A stretch of DNA of 64,000 nucleotides from Pseudomonas sp. Irchel s3b2 (GCF_900187445.1 NZ_FYEB01000012.1:62001-126000); one strand, 5' to 3'; positions 50,969 to 60,524 are shown, counted from the first letter of the stretch. The notes: generated by a model from the letters alone, not told the origin. A program made the numbers and translations.

Positions 50969-51288
50969 CTATTCGATGTTGAGGGCAAGCAGTGCCTTGA
51001 CGATCTTTTGGTTTCCAAACTCACCGCCACCACACATAGGAACAGCTCCAGTGGGTGCTTAGGGTTGCCCATGGTTTCTATGGCCCAGTTGTTGGCTTCG
51101 TTGACGATGCCCATCACCCAGCCCGGCCTTGCCGTTGACCACGTAGTCCCAAGCCACAAGCGGGATGCCGCGTAGAGCGATGCGGTAATTGTAGATCACG
51201 GTGGTCTGCGCAATGTATTGGAAGCGTACTTCGACCCCACCACTCTGAAACGTCCTTTCATAACAGTTACAGCAATGTGGTTTCCGCA
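50969..51288 (-). pseudogene. decayed C-terminal end of a type ISP-like restriction enzyme/helicase
   Basis: Pieces in three minus-strand frames line up as the extreme C-terminus of LlaGI-like restriction-modification helicases: YNYRIALRGIPLVAWDYVVN, then GWVMGIVNEANNWAIETMGN, PKHPLELFLCVVAVSLETK and, after another shift, IVKALLALNIE followed by a stop at 50969. The enzyme body is gone. It sits between two intact defence-type genes. Confidence 0.7.
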
Positions 51289-52230
51289 TTAAGGCAACAG
51301 CTTAGCAACGCCCTCGAACGCGAATGGCTTAACGTCAAACGCATCCTCCAGTTCACCCAGAGTGGGCAACCGACCTTTTGGTTTTTCGAGCGCCTGGGTG
51401 ACCATGAGCATGCGCCAACGAGGATTGTCGAGATATCGGTACTCATTCCTAGTCATAAAAAAATGTGGTATCGCATTGCTGGTTCCCTTTACCTCTACGT
51501 GTAGTTCTTCACCTGTTTTACGATCCCGAAAAATCAGGTCGTAGCCAAGGTTGAGCAGCTGGACATCCTGAATTTCATAGCGTTTTCCATAAGCTGTAGA
51601 TGCGTAGTCCACAGCCGCCATTTCCACCGCCTTTCTATGCTCGGCATCAGGAAAGGAAAACGTTGGTACTTGTACGTCAACAACGTCGCCTTCAGGGGAG
51701 ACGCTGACTATTTCCTGTGCAATCTCGGCGAAGTGCTGACGCCACTCTTGATCCTGACCAGGTCTGTTACCTCGAACGTAAACGATTGGCGACCTTTTAA
51801 AGTGAGCACCTGAAATTTCTGTCTGACGCAAAGGTAAGGGAATGATATTGGCTTTGTCGGCGCTAACGATGTAGCTAAAATTCTGTCCGTCTGCGTCTTT
51901 CGGAAATGAACCGTAGCGATACTCAGGCCGGTCGCGATAGCCCGTTTCAAAAGTCGCATTTTCGTAGTGTCCGACTACGGTCAAAGGGCCATCGCCATCT
52001 CGTGCCGCGACTAAAATGATTGTCCACCCGCTAAGGCGTAAGGGCTTCGGCGTTGCCTCATGCTCTCCCATCGGAGGTATGTAGCCGTAGTAACGTCCGT
52101 CCGGAGCTTTTCTAAAATTGAAGCGTTCGTGCGCTTCAGCATAATCATTGATGTGGCGATGTCTGCCGACTACCTCTTCTCCTTGGTAGTCGATGGCCCA
52201 ACCTGTTTTTAAAAATGCAATTCTGTCCAT
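51289..52230 (-). CDS. DUF3883 (NOV C-terminal) domain protein, predicted nuclease
   Basis: 313 residues. The C-terminal DUF3883 domain begins about residue 195 with RKAVEMAAVDYASTAYGKRY and has GYDLIFRDRKTGEELHVEVK near residues 229-248, a PD-(D/E)XK-like D...ExK arrangement. The N-terminal 190 residues (including RIAFLKTGWAIDYQGEEVVG) are not recognised and may recognise DNA or modified bases. DUF3883 occurs in restriction and anti-phage proteins. It is upstream of the restriction remnant and the GmrSD-type gene. Confidence 0.78.
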   Translation of the reverse strand: MDRIAFLKTGWAIDYQGEEVVGRHRHINDYAEAHERFNFRKAPDGRYYGYIPPMGEHEATPKPLRLSGWTIILVAARDGDGPLTVVGHYENATFETGYRDRPEYRYGSFPKDADGQNFSYIVSADKANIIPLPLRQTEISGAHFKRSPIVYVRGNRPGQDQEWRQHFAEIAQEIVSVSPEGDVVDVQVPTFSFPDAEHRKAVEMAAVDYASTAYGKRYEIQDVQLLNLGYDLIFRDRKTGEELHVEVKGTSNAIPHFFMTRNEYRYLDNPRWRMLMVTQALEKPKGRLPTLGELEDAFDVKPFAFEGVAKLLP

Positions 52231-52336
52231 ATATACCTTTGAAATTTCTCAGCGAAGCGTGAGTGAGATAATCGGTGTTTTGATTAGGTAATGGCACCTT
52301 CGCACCCAACAGGCTTCTTTCAACATGTGGGGTGAA

Positions 52337-52546
52337 TTACTCCGGTGTCATCAATACAGCGAGCGTCATGCTGATGAACTCTTCATTTGTTCTGATCGTG
52401 TCCAGCGCGCCGCGCACGTTGCCTCCAACCTCGCCCGATCCACGCTGCTCGACCCAGAGCGTCAGTTCCATGATGGCGGCTTCAAGGGCTTGCTGGTTTT
52501 CGTTGATCTTGAAGAGCAAGGAAGGGAGCAGGTCTGAGTTTGGCAT
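52337..52546 (-). CDS. small conserved hypothetical protein, 69 residues
   Basis: MPNSDLLPSLLFKINENQQA starts a soluble, mostly helical 69-residue protein ending MTLAVLMTPE. No known domain. A degraded copy of its C-terminal half at 48595 shows that it has been duplicated. The upstream sequence has GGAATC-like purines only. Similar short proteins are common beside Pseudomonas accessory genes, but I cannot assign a role. Confidence 0.6.
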   Translation of the reverse strand: MPNSDLLPSLLFKINENQQALEAAIMELTLWVEQRGSGEVGGNVRGALDTIRTNEEFISMTLAVLMTPE

Positions 52547-52846
52547 CGCGATTCCTCCATGGAAAAAGGACAGCGTAGCAGTAGGAGAATTTGATGGGAT
52601 CTGGTCGCTCGGCCATTTGGCCCCTCGGCATAAGCTTTCTCGGGAGTTTTTTGGTTTGTGCTCTCGAGCGAGCCGCTTAGCTACATCAATGACGGGTTGC
52701 TACAAGCGTAATCGACCCCTCAGGCTTCCCCTCCAGCTAGCGTCAAATGAGCCGGAGCCGGTGATTCAAGCCAGTTCATGCAGCTGAAATACTGACGAAA
52801 CATTCTGGCCATATGATTCGCGTCACTGAAATCCAGGGAGTTGGAG

Positions 52847-53062
52847 ATGAATCGACCATCAAGAAGCATGCGCAAACTGCTCGACGCCGTTGCCACCAAC
52901 AATGAGGCAGCGGCGCTTGATGTGATGCGTGTTGCTGAGCAGCTCCAAGACGAAGTGCTACGCCAACGGTTGCTCAACATGATTCACCGACTCAACCAGG
53001 ACGCTAATGACTTACGAATGGCGCGTGACGATATCCAGGGCGGTGCAATAAAGCTCGCGTGA
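52847..53062 (+). CDS. small conserved hypothetical protein, 71 residues
   Basis: MNRPSRSMRKLLDAVATNNE opens a 71-residue, helical, charged protein (MRVAEQLQDEVLRQRLLNMI follows). ATG 52847 is preceded by GGGAGTTGG. No family recognised. A terminator is found at 53426 in the same direction. Confidence 0.6.
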   Translation: MNRPSRSMRKLLDAVATNNEAAALDVMRVAEQLQDEVLRQRLLNMIHRLNQDANDLRMARDDIQGGAIKLA

Positions 53063-53425
53063 TCGGTCTCGTAGGAGTTTCGTGTTCGCTCCTTTGGGTA
53101 AACGAAGCCCGGCTAAAACCTTGTTTTCTGATGCAGGAAGCCAGGCCAGCTGAGGCTGGTCGCATATCAACATAAACCGACGAGTCCGGCTCGCTTCGCC
53201 TGCGAGTCACGTCTTCTGCGAATAGTTCTTCACCTCTGTGAGCAGACGATCGCTTTCAAGCCTGAACCTGCTTTAATCGGTTAAAAGACGTGCATATTTC
53301 AACGCTCTCCCCCGATGCTTAGCTGATCGAACACGTCTATCCAAAGTCGTAGTGAAATATCTAAAAGACGCTGGTAATGTCCTGGCCACGTTCGCCAAAC
53401 CATTAAGGGATGGAGGCGAAAATAG

Positions 53426-53462
53426 AAGCCCTGGAGCCGCGAACCTCCGGGGCTTTGTTTTT
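53426..53462 (+). terminator. rho-independent terminator
   Basis: AAGCCC-T-GGAG paired with CTCC-G-GGGCTT around an 8-base loop, then TTGTTTTT. The 360 bases between the 71-residue gene and this hairpin hold no convincing gene, so it may close a non-coding or unrecognised transcript. Confidence 0.75.
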
Positions 53463-53512
53463 CTATCTGGCAACTACGTTGATGATCGGCAACACGGCTG
53501 TGCTGCTCAAGG

Positions 53513-53758
53513 TTAGAGAAGGTATTTGATCGCGACGGCCATCATTGCCCCCACCATAGCGATAACGCAAAACACGTACACCATGGTTTGGCAGAAGTGA
53601 ACGAGCGGCCTGAAGGGAGGGAGGCTGACAGGCGCGATGGCAGGCACTGTGACAGGCTCTCGGGCTCCGCTTCTGATACGCATGGAGTCAGTCCTCAGTT
53701 GAGCGATTTGAGCGTGAATTTCTTCGAGTTCAGCGGGAGTGAAAAGTGATTTGGACAT
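53513..53758 (-). CDS. small membrane protein, 81 residues
   Basis: MSKSLFTPAELEEIHAQIAQ is a short cytoplasmic helix, then a Pro-rich linker and one C-terminal transmembrane helix (VYVFCVIAMVGAMMAVAIKY). ATG 53758 has GGAGGC immediately upstream at good spacing; the longer frame to 53788 does not. Function unknown. Confidence 0.65.
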   Translation of the reverse strand: MSKSLFTPAELEEIHAQIAQLRTDSMRIRSGAREPVTVPAIAPVSLPPFRPLVHFCQTMVYVFCVIAMVGAMMAVAIKYLL

Positions 53759-54180
53759 TGTTGCCTCCGCTAGAGGATTCAGGCGCATCGCCGCATTCTA
53801 TCGCTGATTCGGATTTAGGGCTCTCCTGACTACTCTCCCGACCATCGGGTGATGATTTTTTTGATCGCTGTTGGCCAATCGATAGGGAAGCTAATGACCG
53901 TAGAAAACGTTTCTTGATATCACAAGGCCGCAACGTAACAAGTGATTGTGTGAGTACCTTGATGGGCTTTGCTCTTGCTTCATTAGCAGGGAGTACACAC
54001 TTACGAAGTGGGCTTGCTCAAGCGTAGTGATTCTACCGCCCATACCGTTCTTTCCGTGGCACTGGTTTCCCGAGCAATATCATGACATATAGCTATCAGC
54101 CTTCAGGGATGAGTCTTGTAGTGGCGTGAACGGCCAAGATGCCAATCCCTGTCTCGACATGTGTTTCAGGGAGCGACGCT
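53759..54180. other. spacer upstream of the OLD/UvrD operon
   Basis: 422 bases with no supported gene. The promoter of the OLD-helicase-nuclease operon presumably lies here. The GGGAG site at 54170 supports the GTG start at 54181. Confidence 0.4.
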
Positions 54181-56250
54181 GTGTACCTATCTGCTTTAAA
54201 AATCGAGAATTTCCGACAGTTTGGTCTGGCTGGGCATGGCTTGGAAATCAGCTTCAACGAAGGTGTGACAGCGCTGGTAGGGGAAAACGATGCTGGCAAG
54301 ACAGCCGTCATCGACGCAATCCGCTATGTGCTTCAAACCCGTGATGCCGAGTATCTGAAGCTGCAGCTCGAGGATTTCCATATTGATGATGCCGGTGTCC
54401 AGGCTGACGCGATCACCTTGGTCTGCACTCTGGATGGTTTGAGTAAAGCTGAGCTAGGTGCCTTCGCAGAGTATGTGACCTACAAGAACAAAGTCGGACG
54501 TTTGCATATTTATTGGTCAGCCAAGCGTGTGCTCGGCTCTAGTCTCACTCGCAGGTGGGTGGACATCAGTGTTCGCTCGGGCGAAAAAGGAGAAGGCCTG
54601 TCCCTAGATGCCGGCGTTCGCCAATTGCTCGCCACTGCCTACCTTAAGCCATTGCGGGACGCTGAACGTGAGATGTCACCAGGGCGCAATTCCCGTTTGT
54701 CCCAAGTGTTGAGTAGTTTCCCGAATATCGATGCCGGTAAGGACTTCGACACAGCAGCTCCGCCAGCCACTACGTTAGATGCTGAAGCGCTGAGCGTCGC
54801 GGGTATGGGGGATTACATGCGCCACTTGGTGAATAAGCACAGCGCTATTGTCAGTGCCGAGCAGGCGATCAATGTTAACTACCTTGCACCTCTGTCTCTC
54901 GCTGGCCAGCCGCTGACAAGTCGTATCAGTTTCGGTGAGGGTGGCACTGAGTCGGCGCGACTCAAGCAGATCCTTGAGCGCCTTGAGCTTGGTTTGCTCG
55001 ACCATGCGTCGGGAGAGTCGCGCGGCATTTACGGGCTGGGCTCCAACAACGTGCTGTTTATGGCCTGTGAGCTGCTGCTCCTCGGAAAGGAGCCGGACGG
55101 ATTGCCTCTGCTTCTGGTTGAGGAGCCCGAGGCCCATCTGCATCCGCAGCGACAGCTGCAGTTGATGGAGTTCCTTGAGAAAGCAGCGAAGTCTGGCGAA
55201 GGGCTTAGGCCAGTTCAGGTAATTTTGACCACCCATAGCCCCAACTTGAGCTCCAAGATCCCGATTCAAAATTTGGTGATGATGCAACGAGGACAGGCGT
55301 TCTCGCTTGCAGAGGATCAGACCTGCCTCGGTGCCGATGACTACAGATTCTTGAGTCGCTTCCTAGATGTTACGAAAGCCGGATTGTTCTTCGCGAAAGG
55401 GCTCCTGGTGGTTGAGGGAGATGCCGAAGCGATACTTCTGCCAGCGCTCGCCCGAAGGCTCGGAAAAGACCTCACCAAGCACGGCGTCTCCGTTATCAAC
55501 GTCGGCGGAGTAGGGCTTAGGCGCTACTCGAAAATCATGCAACGCCGAGATATTTCGAAAGGGGAGATAGAGATTCCCACTGCATGCATCACCGATATGG
55601 ATGTCATGCCGGATTGCGCTCCAGAAATACTTGGATTAGTGAAGGGGGCGGCAGATCCCAAATGGGCGAAAACGGATCGACGCTGGAAAGCTATTTGTGA
55701 TTTTGGAGTCACGTCAGCGGATCAAGAGGCCGGACTGGAAGAGCATCGAAAGAAGCGAATGGAAAGCGATGGCCAATGTGTCCGAACCTACGTCGCGGAT
55801 CATTGGACTCTCGAATATGACCTAGCCTATGCCGGCCTTGCTCGTGAAGTACATGCTGCTGCGTATCTCGCAATTAACGAGGAGAAGATCGACCAAGGCA
55901 AAGCGACCAAAGCTACTCTCCTGGGCGCTGCGGATGGCGCTTTCAAAGTTATTGAGGCCACCCATTCCTCCAAGGAAGCCCGTTGCTCTGCAATTTACAA
56001 GCTGTTCAAAAGGGCCTCAAAATCCATTGCGGCTCAGCATCTTATCGACCTAATCGACGAGCGATTCGTCGCCGGCACCTTGGATGTTACTGGCTTGCGT
56101 GGCCTGTTACCCAAGTACGTTATCCATGCCATTGAGTACGCAACTCGTGGATCAGCGATACCTGCTGCGGCAAGCACCGCGTCTGCAATCATCGCCAGTG
56201 TTGTCACCGATCCTGAATCTCCTGCTGGTGTCGAGGAGAGAAAGGAATGA
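54181..56250 (+). CDS. OLD-family ATPase/TOPRIM nuclease, Gabija GajA-like
   Basis: About 689 residues (GTG start at 54181 behind GGGAG; an in-frame ATG at 54139 has no ribosome site). The ABC-type ATPase carries YLSALKIENFRQFG, Walker A GENDAGKT at 34-41 and Walker B LLLVEEPEAHLHPQ near 309, with an H-loop in LTTHSPNLSSK. The C-terminal TOPRIM nuclease has LLVVEGDAEAILLPAL near 408 and DMDVMPD near 472. Class 2 OLD nucleases pair with UvrD-type helicases in the Gabija anti-phage system; the stop here overlaps the helicase start by four bases. At 689 residues it is longer than typical GajA (about 580), so subtype is uncertain. Confidence 0.88.
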   Translation: MYLSALKIENFRQFGLAGHGLEISFNEGVTALVGENDAGKTAVIDAIRYVLQTRDAEYLKLQLEDFHIDDAGVQADAITLVCTLDGLSKAELGAFAEYVTYKNKVGRLHIYWSAKRVLGSSLTRRWVDISVRSGEKGEGLSLDAGVRQLLATAYLKPLRDAEREMSPGRNSRLSQVLSSFPNIDAGKDFDTAAPPATTLDAEALSVAGMGDYMRHLVNKHSAIVSAEQAINVNYLAPLSLAGQPLTSRISFGEGGTESARLKQILERLELGLLDHASGESRGIYGLGSNNVLFMACELLLLGKEPDGLPLLLVEEPEAHLHPQRQLQLMEFLEKAAKSGEGLRPVQVILTTHSPNLSSKIPIQNLVMMQRGQAFSLAEDQTCLGADDYRFLSRFLDVTKAGLFFAKGLLVVEGDAEAILLPALARRLGKDLTKHGVSVINVGGVGLRRYSKIMQRRDISKGEIEIPTACITDMDVMPDCAPEILGLVKGAADPKWAKTDRRWKAICDFGVTSADQEAGLEEHRKKRMESDGQCVRTYVADHWTLEYDLAYAGLAREVHAAAYLAINEEKIDQGKATKATLLGAADGAFKVIEATHSSKEARCSAIYKLFKRASKSIAAQHLIDLIDERFVAGTLDVTGLRGLLPKYVIHAIEYATRGSAIPAAASTASAIIASVVTDPESPAGVEERKE

Positions 56251-58229
56251 ATCTCAACCAGCTCATTAATCCGATAACTGATGATGACGTGGAATGGGTC
56301 GTTGGCCTAATGGAGTTGGAAGCACTGGATGAGCCACGTCGCAACTTCCTCAAATCCATGAGCACGGTGGACGTTTCTGCCTGCCCTGGTAGCGGGAAGA
56401 CCACACTCGTTGTCGCCAAGCTTGCGATACTCGCCCGCCACTGGAAAAGCCGAACTCAGGGGATCTGCGTTCTATCGCACACCAACGCAGCGAGGGAGGA
56501 AATTGAGCATCGCCTTGGTGGTTCAGATATTGGGCAACGCCTGCTTCGTTATCCGCACTACATCGACACGATCCATGGTTTCACAGGGCGATTCCTCGCT
56601 TCGCCATGGCTACGGTCGAAGGGCATCGCTCTGGCTGCGATTGATGATGAGCTCACGCATACTGCTCGCAGGAAAGCGCTAAATTCTTGGGAATACGGGG
56701 GTATGAAGAAAGCCTTCGAATCTGCGTATCTCAACATAGAGAAGCTGCGTATCGAGACTGTCGACTTTGACAATCCCCTTGCTGGCCGAGAATTCCACTT
56801 TGCACCCCACACGGCAACCTACAAAAGCGCGTCCAAAGCTTTAAGCCATGCAGCAAAGACGGGGCACTTTTGCTTCGATGAGGTCTTTGTCTTAGCCAAT
56901 GCGCTGCTCGATGAGGAATCAGCGGTGCCTGCCGCGTTGCGCGTGCGCTTCCCCTGCATACTGGTCGATGAGATGCAGGACACAAGGCATGACCAGGCCA
57001 GCATTCTCGGCAGGGTGTTTCCACGCCATGATCCAGATGTCTGCGTCATTCGTGTGGGAGATCCAAACCAAGAGATTTTTGAGGAAAAGATCGTACTTCC
57101 GGAGCCCTTCCCTGATCTGACAAGCTTTATGGAAATTGCGAGTAGCTTCAGGTTCAGCCAGGCGATTGCGTCGATTGCCAACCCCTTCGCCTATCTTCCA
57201 ATTACAGGAGGGTTGGTTGGCTTGCGTCGGGACGTCGACAACCAACCCGCCCCCAATACAATCATCGTATTTCCAGATAACGACGTCAGCCAAGTACTCG
57301 ATGCGTATGGGCGTCTACTGGTTGAGCATCTTCCAGCAGATGTCCGCAAAACCAATGTCTTCGCGCTGGGTGCGGTTCATCGGCTAGGGGATGACAAGCC
57401 AAATCACTACCCCAAGGCGGTTGAGCATTATTGGCCCTCGTATCAGTCGGGGGTGAACAAGGCTTCCTTCAAGCCACGTACATTCGCAGAGGGGGCGCAT
57501 ATTGCGCGCCGATATCTTGAGCGCGATGCGACGGCGGCGTCAGGTGTGGAGTTAGTTGCGTCCTGCCTGCTCACATTGGTACGACTGGCATTTCCCAAAG
57601 AATTGATTTCTGCCAGGTCGCGCCATCACCAGTGGCTCGAGCAACTGATGATAGGACGGGCAGAGCTGGTTGCTCTCTACCGCGAATGCCTCCAAAGGCT
57701 CCTCTTCGACTCGGCTGAGCTAACAAAAACCGTATGGGATTCGACTGCGGCGCCCGCACTCTTGGAGCTGGTAGCGGAGATGACTGGATCAGATTCGGCG
57801 CTGGCTGCAGCTGACGCTCATCCCTACCTTGAATGGGCACATGCTCCAGTTGCGGTAGATCCTGGCGACAACGGAAGCGCTCTCCTCAACACGTACAGAT
57901 TTGAAGAGGGGATGGACAGCGTTCACATTCGATTGTCTTCCATCCATGCCGAGAAGGGCAAAACCCATGCTGCCACGCTGATTCTCGAAACCTACAATCG
58001 CACCCACTTCGTCAATAAACTTTTGCCATGGCTTGAGGGTAAGGCCTCAGCTGCGAAGCGTCCCAACGAGAGCGCGAAGAAGAACATGATGCTCATGTAC
58101 GTTGGGATGACTCGGCCAACACACATGCTGTGTTTAGCCATGCGCAAAAGCTCATTGGGGGAGGGGAACATTGAAGTGAAGAGAAGGGCAGCGTTAGAGC
58201 AGGCGGGCTGGTCAATTCTAGAAATATAA
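56247..58229 (+). CDS. UvrD/PcrA-like superfamily 1 helicase, Gabija GajB-like
   Basis: 660 residues. Motif I ACPGSGKTT near 45, motif Ia VLSHTNAAREEIEHRL, motif II LVDEMQDT near 239, motif III GDPNQEIF near 271, motif V SSIHAEKGKTHAATL and motif VI MLMYVGMTRPTHML near 613. The ATGA overlap with the OLD gene implies coupled translation and a complex. In Gabija the helicase senses or processes DNA ends for the GajA nuclease. It is longer than typical GajB (about 500). Confidence 0.9.
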   Translation: MNLNQLINPITDDDVEWVVGLMELEALDEPRRNFLKSMSTVDVSACPGSGKTTLVVAKLAILARHWKSRTQGICVLSHTNAAREEIEHRLGGSDIGQRLLRYPHYIDTIHGFTGRFLASPWLRSKGIALAAIDDELTHTARRKALNSWEYGGMKKAFESAYLNIEKLRIETVDFDNPLAGREFHFAPHTATYKSASKALSHAAKTGHFCFDEVFVLANALLDEESAVPAALRVRFPCILVDEMQDTRHDQASILGRVFPRHDPDVCVIRVGDPNQEIFEEKIVLPEPFPDLTSFMEIASSFRFSQAIASIANPFAYLPITGGLVGLRRDVDNQPAPNTIIVFPDNDVSQVLDAYGRLLVEHLPADVRKTNVFALGAVHRLGDDKPNHYPKAVEHYWPSYQSGVNKASFKPRTFAEGAHIARRYLERDATAASGVELVASCLLTLVRLAFPKELISARSRHHQWLEQLMIGRAELVALYRECLQRLLFDSAELTKTVWDSTAAPALLELVAEMTGSDSALAAADAHPYLEWAHAPVAVDPGDNGSALLNTYRFEEGMDSVHIRLSSIHAEKGKTHAATLILETYNRTHFVNKLLPWLEGKASAAKRPNESAKKNMMLMYVGMTRPTHMLCLAMRKSSLGEGNIEVKRRAALEQAGWSILEI

Positions 58230-58384
58230 TATGAGACTTATGGGCGATTATGGATACGGCTACAAGCTAGGGGGTGCCCGGCAAACCTATTGCTAGGTTT
58301 GCAAGTTCTACCTCCAAGGCAGACCGAGTAATGTGCACGATCACGCGTAAGATCGCGTGATGACTCAGGAAAGGAATGGGCGCG

Positions 58385-59551
58385 ATGATTTACCAATGCA
58401 ATGGATGCAACAGGACTACTTTCGAGACGGCGTGCCCATGGTGCATGGGCTCCCAGGTTTTGCCCTCATCAGAGCTCACTTTGCGACACATCACCCCGCT
58501 GGATCCCTCGTTCTACCCAGACTTCCAGTACCGATCGAAAGGCCTGATTAAGGATTTTCTCGGTAAGAAGAAAGAGCAAGCTCAGCTCAATGACCTTCTA
58601 AACAACGTGTTGAGAAAATATGCGGAGCTGAAGCAGCCTTACTTCACGAATTTCATTCACACCACTCGCGAAAGTGCAGGCAGTAGCGATGACGCGGGTG
58701 TGCCTGGGCCGCGATTGGATGGCGTGTACAGCGAGAGGGAGCTGTTCAGGGAGGTTTTGATTCGTAAGGGCTTTGATGAGCTAGAAGGTCTACCATCTCT
58801 CTTAGATAAGTTGCTGCAGACCACAGCCTTCAACTCGGCCTACCTGGGTTTCTCAAGAGAACTGACCCGCCACATTCGAGCTGATCTGGCTGGTACCTTG
58901 CGTTCCTGGATTGAAGAGGCCGGGACAACGTTTAGGTCTGATCTGGCCTTGTTCTACTACTACCTTTGGGAAAATGACGTTCCATATCCCAATGTTCAAT
59001 TCAATCCCCAGGCAGCCTCCACATCTGGTGTTCCACTCCTTCCGTTACAGGCTTTTCGAAATGGCTTAAGTCTCTGCGAGGAGATTTATTTCGACATTCT
59101 CGTGGAGCGGCTGGGATCTCAGCTCGAGCATTTCAATCCGAACCAATTCATCACCATGTACCTGGTGGATGCTATGGACGGATTTCAATTCGAAGCCTTC
59201 CTGGTCGAGATCTTCCAGACCATTGGCTATGACGTCAAAGAGACCAAGAAGACGGCTGACCAAGGCGCCGATCTTTTCGTCAGCCGCTTTGGCAAAAACA
59301 TGGTGATCCAGGCCAAGAATTACGCCGGCTCAGTAGGCAACGCCGCTGTCCAGCAAGCCATTTCTGCTAAGGCTTTCTACGGGTGCGACGAGGCCATGGT
59401 GGTTACCAATTCCTACTACACAAAATCCGCAAAGGAATTGGCTAACACTGCTGGAGTACGGCTGATCGACAGGGATGGGCTTCAAAACTATTTGGACGAC
59501 TACAATCAGAAGCTTATCGAGGTCTTTCAGGCCGAGGAAGAAAGTGTCTAG
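58385..59551 (+). CDS. Mrr-like restriction endonuclease with N-terminal zinc ribbon
   Basis: 388 residues. Cys5, Cys8, Cys17 and Cys20 form a short zinc ribbon at the very N-terminus. The middle (about 60-270) is helical and unrecognised. The C-terminal Mrr catalytic domain has FEAFLVEIFQTIGYDVKETK, then DQGADLFVSR and VIQAKNY, the D...QxK active site of PD-(D/E)XK nucleases. AAGGA precedes ATG 58385 by nine bases. It follows the Gabija-like helicase on the same strand with a 155-base gap and may be an accessory effector or a separate restriction system. Confidence 0.82.
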   Translation: MIYQCNGCNRTTFETACPWCMGSQVLPSSELTLRHITPLDPSFYPDFQYRSKGLIKDFLGKKKEQAQLNDLLNNVLRKYAELKQPYFTNFIHTTRESAGSSDDAGVPGPRLDGVYSERELFREVLIRKGFDELEGLPSLLDKLLQTTAFNSAYLGFSRELTRHIRADLAGTLRSWIEEAGTTFRSDLALFYYYLWENDVPYPNVQFNPQAASTSGVPLLPLQAFRNGLSLCEEIYFDILVERLGSQLEHFNPNQFITMYLVDAMDGFQFEAFLVEIFQTIGYDVKETKKTADQGADLFVSRFGKNMVIQAKNYAGSVGNAAVQQAISAKAFYGCDEAMVVTNSYYTKSAKELANTAGVRLIDRDGLQNYLDDYNQKLIEVFQAEEESV

Positions 59552-59615
59552 AAATACATGCCCTCCATGGCAAAAGCCTTTGGCTCGCGACGTCGGGGAG
59601 GGGGCGAGATGAGTG

Positions 59616-60509
59616 ATGAGAAAGAGCATGGCCAACTTCAAATCGACTGAGATGAAATTCCTTGATTCGATCTTCAATATGGGAGGAGGGTACGTTCTCG
59701 ATTTCTCAAATCGAACGATGGGCGAGTTCTTCCTTGAAGAGCTGAACATCGATATTGACCATGAGATGTTCTCCAAGGACGGCACTTCAAAAGCCAGACG
59801 CCTTCGGTGCCTACTACAGAGCGCAGATTCTTCGACTGTCTGCCGCGTCCTTGACGCGCTCTGGAAGTATCGGCAAGCGATGCAGGAGGAGGCTAGAACT
59901 GAGGAAACCATCGTTAATGCAGAGGGGCGGTTTCTCTCCTTGCTCAATTCAGTTCGATCCCCTGCACAGCGGGCAGTAATTGTAGATAACCCTTTCGCTG
60001 CCGCTTCTATCATCGACCATGCTGAGGTCTATGAGGCACTTCGGAAAAAGCTTTTCGAAATACGCGAGCTTCCACCTCACCAGCGTGGCTATGCGTTCGA
60101 AACTTTTCTGAAGGAGCTGTTCGATTCTTCAAGGCTCCAGGCGCGTTCGCCCTTTCGCCTGGTGGGTGAACAAATTGATGGGAGCTTTCAGCTTGGCCAT
60201 GAAACCTACCTGGTTGAGGCCAAATGGGTACGGGATCCGATAGGAGTGGCTGAACTCCATTCCTTCCATGGCAAAGTTGAACAAAAAACCGCTTGGGCCC
60301 GTGGGCTTTTCATCAGCTACGGCGGCTTCACCGAGGTGGGCTTGCAAGCTTTTGGCCGGGGCAGAAAAGTGATTTGCATGTCCGGCGAGGACATCTATAA
60401 GGCCTTGGGGCGCCGCATTCCCATTGCTGAGGTGATTGACCGAAAAGTACGTGCAGCAGCGGAAACGGGTGCTCCATTTGTCCAAGTAGACGAGCTATTC
60501 ACCAAGTAG
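59616..60509 (+). CDS. restriction endonuclease-like protein with AbiJ-type N-terminal domain
   Basis: 297 residues. The N-terminal part (NRTMGEFFLEELNIDIDHEM, then RLRCLLQSADSSTVCRVLDA) resembles the AbiJ N-terminal helical domains found in abortive-infection proteins. The C-terminal part has RGYAFETFLKELFDSSRL, ETYLVEAKWVRDPIGVAE near residue 195 (E-x-K) and WARGLFISYGGFTEVGLQAF, a restriction-endonuclease-fold core. GTG 59613 and ATG 59616 and 59628 are all possible starts. It lies 64 bases after the Mrr-like gene, making a four-gene nuclease/helicase run. Confidence 0.78.
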   Translation: MRKSMANFKSTEMKFLDSIFNMGGGYVLDFSNRTMGEFFLEELNIDIDHEMFSKDGTSKARRLRCLLQSADSSTVCRVLDALWKYRQAMQEEARTEETIVNAEGRFLSLLNSVRSPAQRAVIVDNPFAAASIIDHAEVYEALRKKLFEIRELPPHQRGYAFETFLKELFDSSRLQARSPFRLVGEQIDGSFQLGHETYLVEAKWVRDPIGVAELHSFHGKVEQKTAWARGLFISYGGFTEVGLQAFGRGRKVICMSGEDIYKALGRRIPIAEVIDRKVRAAAETGAPFVQVDELFTK

Positions 60510-60524
60510 CCACACCTGGTCGGG

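Noticed and set aside
53273..53473. A 66-residue minus-strand frame
   Set aside because: Crosses a strong plus-strand terminator and has no ribosome site or family.
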